DNA from: Bacteroidales bacterium | GTDB taxonomy: Bacteria > Bacteroidota > Bacteroidia > Bacteroidales > F082 | DNA: 52,852 bases | Reading direction: 5' to 3' | NCBI GenBank assembly: GCA_015493215.1 | Contig: WGDP01000069.1 | Coordinates: forward strand, 1 to 52,852 | Part shown: in pieces, positions 49,651 to 52,852 of the stretch | How the letters are laid out: each line of letters opens with the position of its first letter | Numbering within the stretch: position 1 is the first letter of the stretch | Made by a program: the position numbers and the translations under genes | The notes under the pieces: model-generated | Told to the model about the DNA's origin: nothing | Databases searched by the model: none | Seen by the model: only the letters and a program-made list of their open reading frames with translations

Positions 49651-50144
49651 CGTTTACGGTTATAGGTTTCAAATGTATAGGTAAAATCGTTTTGAGGGTC
49701 ATCATCAACATCGGTTTTCTCAGTCAATTCCCACTCATCCAACGATATTTCAGGAAAAAAAGTATCGGCATCAAAAGATTTGTGTACACGTGTAATGTAC
49801 AATTTATCGGCAAGGGGCATAAACTGTTTGTAAATGGAACCACCGCCAATAATAAAATTTTCACCCGCATCATCCATTTTGGCAATGGCATCATCAATGG
49901 AATAAGCCATCAGGCAGTTGTCGATTTCTTCACCGGAGACATCGGTAATAATCATGCTGGTACGCTGGGGCAAAGGACGAACAGGTAGTGAGTAATAGGT
50001 CTTCTTTCCCATTACAATATAATGATTTTTAGTGAGTTCCTTAAAACGTTTCAAATCCTTTGAAATGTGCCACAACAAATCATTATCTTTACCTATGGCA
50101 TAATTTTCGGCAATGGCTACAATAATTGAAATTCTTTTCGACAT
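49647..50144 (-). CDS. folA: Dihydrofolate reductase
   Basis: ISIIVAIAENYAIGKDNDLLWHISKDLKRFKELT; FIIGGGSIYKQFMPLADKLYITRVH. Confidence 0.96.
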   Translation of the reverse strand: MSKRISIIVAIAENYAIGKDNDLLWHISKDLKRFKELTKNHYIVMGKKTYYSLPVRPLPQRTSMIITDVSGEEIDNCLMAYSIDDAIAKMDDAGENFIIGGGSIYKQFMPLADKLYITRVHKSFDADTFFPEISLDEWELTEKTDVDDDPQNDFTYTFETYNRKR

Positions 50145-50236
50145 GTTTTTACTAAAATTGTTGACAATCCTTTAACGAAAGACAAAAGTAGTTTTTATTT
50201 TTCAGATTAAAATATCAATACAATATTTAACCACAC

Positions 50237-50321
50237 GCTCTTTCAGATTTATAATCTGAAAGACACCTAATATCATCATTACAAACATATTACAATATTC
50301 GGACTGCAAATCCGAATGAGC
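50237..50321. repeat. Fold-back intergenic repeat, copy 3 (opposite orientation)
   Basis: GCTCTTTCAGATTTATAATCTGAAAGA ... ATTCGGACTGCAAATCCGAATGAGC. Confidence 0.6.
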
Positions 50322-50385
50322 ATTTGAAGGTTACCCGGGCAAAAAGGGGCGGACAAACCCAATCCCAAACAAGTATATTATCTAA

Positions 50386-51462
50386 CTATAAACAATTAAC
50401 CGCAAAGTGGTAGGCCCCAAGGGCTACTGCATTGGAGGTGCCCAACAAACTAACAGCCACAGCAATTTTCTTCTCGCTGTTCCACTTCACAACCTCATCC
50501 GAAAAAGGCACCGCAATTGTTTTATAATCAGACTTTAAAAACTCCTTTTGTTGTAATTTATCGTGCCAGTTAAAAGCTTTAATTTCAAGACGAGGGATTT
50601 TTTTACCCCCTGTTCCCAAAAAATATCCGTTCAGGCATTCAACGGTTTTTGGTAAAAACACAGGATAAGCCCCCGAAAGGCCTCCACCAATAACAACGTT
50701 GCTGTCGGTTAGGGCTACTGCGTTGGCAATGGCATCGGCAAGCACGGTGGCAAAAACATCCCAGGCCTCAACGGCTTCTGCACGGTTACCCGGCTTTTTC
50801 CCGACAGCAATTTGATACAACTCAAAAGGTTCGGGAGAAGCAGTAATATCAATTCCCGATTTTTCGGCATACAGTCTTTTAATACCTCTGATGCTTAACA
50901 CCTCTTCAACGCTCTCATTTCGGTTTAACAGGCTGCTCATTCTGTTTATTTCGGCCGCCGCCGAGTTGTCACCCCTAAACAGCTTGTTATCAACCACAAG
51001 TCCGCCTCCAAATCCGGTTCCCAAGGTAACACCCAACAAATTTTTATAGGGTTTAGTTGCCTTTTGGTTCATCTCTTCAAGCACACCTCCCAATGCTTCG
51101 CCAAGGGTAAAAAGATCACCGTCGTTATTTATAAAAACAGGAATATGAAAATGATTCTCCAAAATCTTTTTCAGCGGAACGCCCCCTTTAAAAACAGGCA
51201 TATTTTCCAAATCGCCTATAATGCCGTTTTCATAATCGGCCGGACCTGGAAAACAAAAGCTGATGGCATCGGCAACCGAACCGTTTTGCTTGTTTATGGT
51301 TTTAAAACCTGCAATTAATTTTTGAATAAATGCATCAAGACTTTCCGATCCGGCCGGCAATATGACCGGCGTGCCTGATATTTTTCCATTCCGTACTACA
51401 TTAAAAACCAAATTGGTTCCGCCGGCATCTAATACCAAAACCGTACGATTACTATTCTCCAT
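50386..51462 (-). CDS. ROK family protein / sugar kinase
   Basis: VLVLDAGGTNLVFNVV; GVTLGTGFGGGLVVDNKLFRG; NVVIGGGLSG. Confidence 0.88.
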   Translation of the reverse strand: MENSNRTVLVLDAGGTNLVFNVVRNGKISGTPVILPAGSESLDAFIQKLIAGFKTINKQNGSVADAISFCFPGPADYENGIIGDLENMPVFKGGVPLKKILENHFHIPVFINNDGDLFTLGEALGGVLEEMNQKATKPYKNLLGVTLGTGFGGGLVVDNKLFRGDNSAAAEINRMSSLLNRNESVEEVLSIRGIKRLYAEKSGIDITASPEPFELYQIAVGKKPGNRAEAVEAWDVFATVLADAIANAVALTDSNVVIGGGLSGAYPVFLPKTVECLNGYFLGTGGKKIPRLEIKAFNWHDKLQQKEFLKSDYKTIAVPFSDEVVKWNSEKKIAVAVSLLGTSNAVALGAYHFAVNCL

Positions 51463-51570
51463 ATACTTTGATAATTATTTTCAATATTAAGATTTCTTTT
51501 CAAATACCCACCCGATAAATATGTATTTTTGCTTTTTTATGATGTTTTCTGACTATAAATTTACAAAAAT

Positions 51571-52314
51571 ATGAATGTTACTGAGCGCTTTAACCGAAAA
51601 CAAAAACAACTTGCGGTTTTGGTTGACCCCGATAAACTAAACAACGATCAATTGGAATCGTTGACGGCTACGGCTCAAAAAGCTGGAGTCGATTTCTTTT
51701 TTGTGGGGGGCAGTCTGTTAACTTCGGGCGTCCTGAATACCTGTGTTAAAATTTTAAAAAATAACAGCAACATCCCTGTGGTGCTCTTTCCCGGAAACAC
51801 ATATCAGGTTAGTAATCATGCCGATGCCATTTTGTTTCTTTCATTAATTTCGGGTAGAAATCCCGATATGCTCATTGGCATGCATGTAATTTCGGCACCT
51901 TATATTAAAATGAGCGGCCTTGAAGTGGTACCCACGGGGTACATGCTTGTGGACAGCGGAAAACCCACTGCCGTAACCTATATGAGTAACTCGTTTCCAA
52001 TCCCTTCCGATAAAAAAGATATTGCAGCCTGTACAGCCATGGCGGGCGAAATGCTGGGCATGAAACTTATTTTTATGGATGCCGGAAGTGGCGCCCAGCG
52101 AACCGTTCCCGAAGAGATGATTCAATTTGTTAAGCAATCGGTGGATGTACCCATTATTATTGGCGGTGGCATTAAAACCGAAGAAAAACTGGAAAGCATT
52201 TTACTGGCCGGTGCCGATATTGCCGTAATTGGCAACAAGTTTGAAACCAACCCCGATATGATTTCCGGTTTTGCCAACAAAATAAAAGAGATAAATAAAA
52301 AGATTTTGGGTTAA
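51571..52314 (+). CDS. Geranylgeranylglyceryl phosphate synthase-like protein (PcrB/GGGPS family)
   Basis: LAVLVDPDKLN, FFVGGSLLTSG, VVLFPGNTYQVS, MKLIFMDAGSGAQRTVPEEMI, IIGGGIKTEEKL. Confidence 0.9.
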   Translation: MNVTERFNRKQKQLAVLVDPDKLNNDQLESLTATAQKAGVDFFFVGGSLLTSGVLNTCVKILKNNSNIPVVLFPGNTYQVSNHADAILFLSLISGRNPDMLIGMHVISAPYIKMSGLEVVPTGYMLVDSGKPTAVTYMSNSFPIPSDKKDIAACTAMAGEMLGMKLIFMDAGSGAQRTVPEEMIQFVKQSVDVPIIIGGGIKTEEKLESILLAGADIAVIGNKFETNPDMISGFANKIKEINKKILG

Positions 52315-52368
52315 AAAAACCACTCTTATTATCTGCAAACAAAACTTTTTTTGTCATCTGCTTGCATT

Positions 52369-52384
52369 ATGAACATATGTTCAT
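52369..52384. promoter_or_regulatory. Perfect 16-bp palindromic operator ATGAACATATGTTCAT
   Basis: Perfect dyad immediately upstream of -7 box TATATTTG (52385-52392). Confidence 0.7.
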
Positions 52385-52416
52385 TATATTTGCATGTTAA
52401 ATTAAAAGCAAGAAAA

Positions 52417-52638
52417 ATGGCACTATTTGGAAACAGAGACGGCAGCGGTCCCGGGAAGGGACTGGGTCGTGGTGGTGGCCATGGCCGCAACAACGGAGGT
52501 GGCTTTGGAACAGGAGGTTATTGTGTTTGTACCAAATGCGGTTACAAACAGCCTCATCAACAAGGGGTAAAATGCACCACCATCAAATGCCCCGAATGCG
52601 GGCATACCATGATTAGAGAAGAGCTTGTTAAAAAGTAA
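52417..52638 (+). CDS. Small glycine-rich zinc-ribbon protein (start likely 52417)
   Basis: MALFGNRDGSGPGKGLGRGGGHGRNNGGG then CVCTKCGY...KCPECGHTMI. Confidence 0.8.
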   Translation: MALFGNRDGSGPGKGLGRGGGHGRNNGGGFGTGGYCVCTKCGYKQPHQQGVKCTTIKCPECGHTMIREELVKK

Positions 52639-52652
52639 AGGGTTTTTTCGTG

Positions 52653-52701
52653 AAGTCAAACCCTCGGTATAGTTACCCGTTAAACACCGAGGGTTTGACT
52701 T
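52653..52701. repeat. Palindromic repeat AAGTCAAACCCTCGGT...ACCGAGGGTTTGACTT
   Basis: Close match to 4499-4547. Confidence 0.8.
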
Positions 52702-52754
52702 CCAATCCTCTCCCCACAGCTCCGACAACTATCAGAGGGGGTGTCATCCCGAGC

Positions 52755-52836
52755 GCCTGCCCGCCTGACTTAGTCGGGCAGGTCTGCCCGTACCGAAAAG
52801 CACGTTCGGGCGGGCAAATCTGAAAGAGCTTAAGTA
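52755..52836. repeat. Fold-back intergenic repeat, copy 4 (right half)
   Basis: CCTGCCCGCCTGACTTAGTCGGGCAGG...GCACGTTCGGGCGGGCAAATCTGAAAGAGCTTAAGT matches 4410-4480. Confidence 0.7.
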
Positions 52837-52852
52837 AGTAAACAACCTCCAA

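Noticed and set aside
52351-52416. N-terminal extension of the zinc-ribbon ORF
   Set aside because: Covers the palindrome and -7 box, so it is promoter DNA; start at 52417 fits better.

Overview
This 52.9 kb window is a chromosomal segment of a Bacteroidota (Bacteroidetes) bacterium. The assignment rests on TAnnTTTG -7 promoter boxes, TonB receptors with CarboxypepD_reg-like plugs, PorW/PorV type IX secretion (T9SS) proteins, and gene content. It is mostly core metabolism: recG (truncated at the left edge), porW/sprE-like, atpZ/atpI-like genes, a TonB receptor / giant secreted protein / PorV-family trio, greA, a HIT protein, sdhCAB, a divergent membrane pyrophosphatase, a bifunctional nuclease, thyA, a TolC-MFP-RND efflux set, a DAHP synthase/chorismate mutase fusion, a pseudo-peptidase/propeller/barrel protein, a half-size TauE/SafE protein, a class II (B12) ribonucleotide reductase, an orphan PhoB-like response regulator divergent from a beta-helix lipoprotein/TonB receptor pair, radC, rpsT, a dCMP deaminase, a DUF438 protein, folA, a ROK kinase, a GGGP synthase-like gene and a small zinc-ribbon protein. 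I saw no CRISPR array, tRNA, rRNA, prophage or transposase. The signals most worth follow-up are mainly in regulatory DNA: (1) 11-bp-phased TGTTAA direct repeats (Pho-box-like) between the orphan response regulator and the lipoprotein/TonB pair; (2) a promoter followed at once by an intrinsic terminator in the greA leader, resembling the E. coli greA/GraL arrangement; (3) a perfect ATGAACATATGTTCAT operator abutting the -7 box of the zinc-ribbon gene; (4) a (GAAAMAA)7 heptanucleotide repeat at the atpZ/atpI-like junction; (5) paired conserved micro-ORFs flanking the RND permease; (6) fold-back intergenic repeats in several copies. All functional statements come from reading the sequence without database searches.
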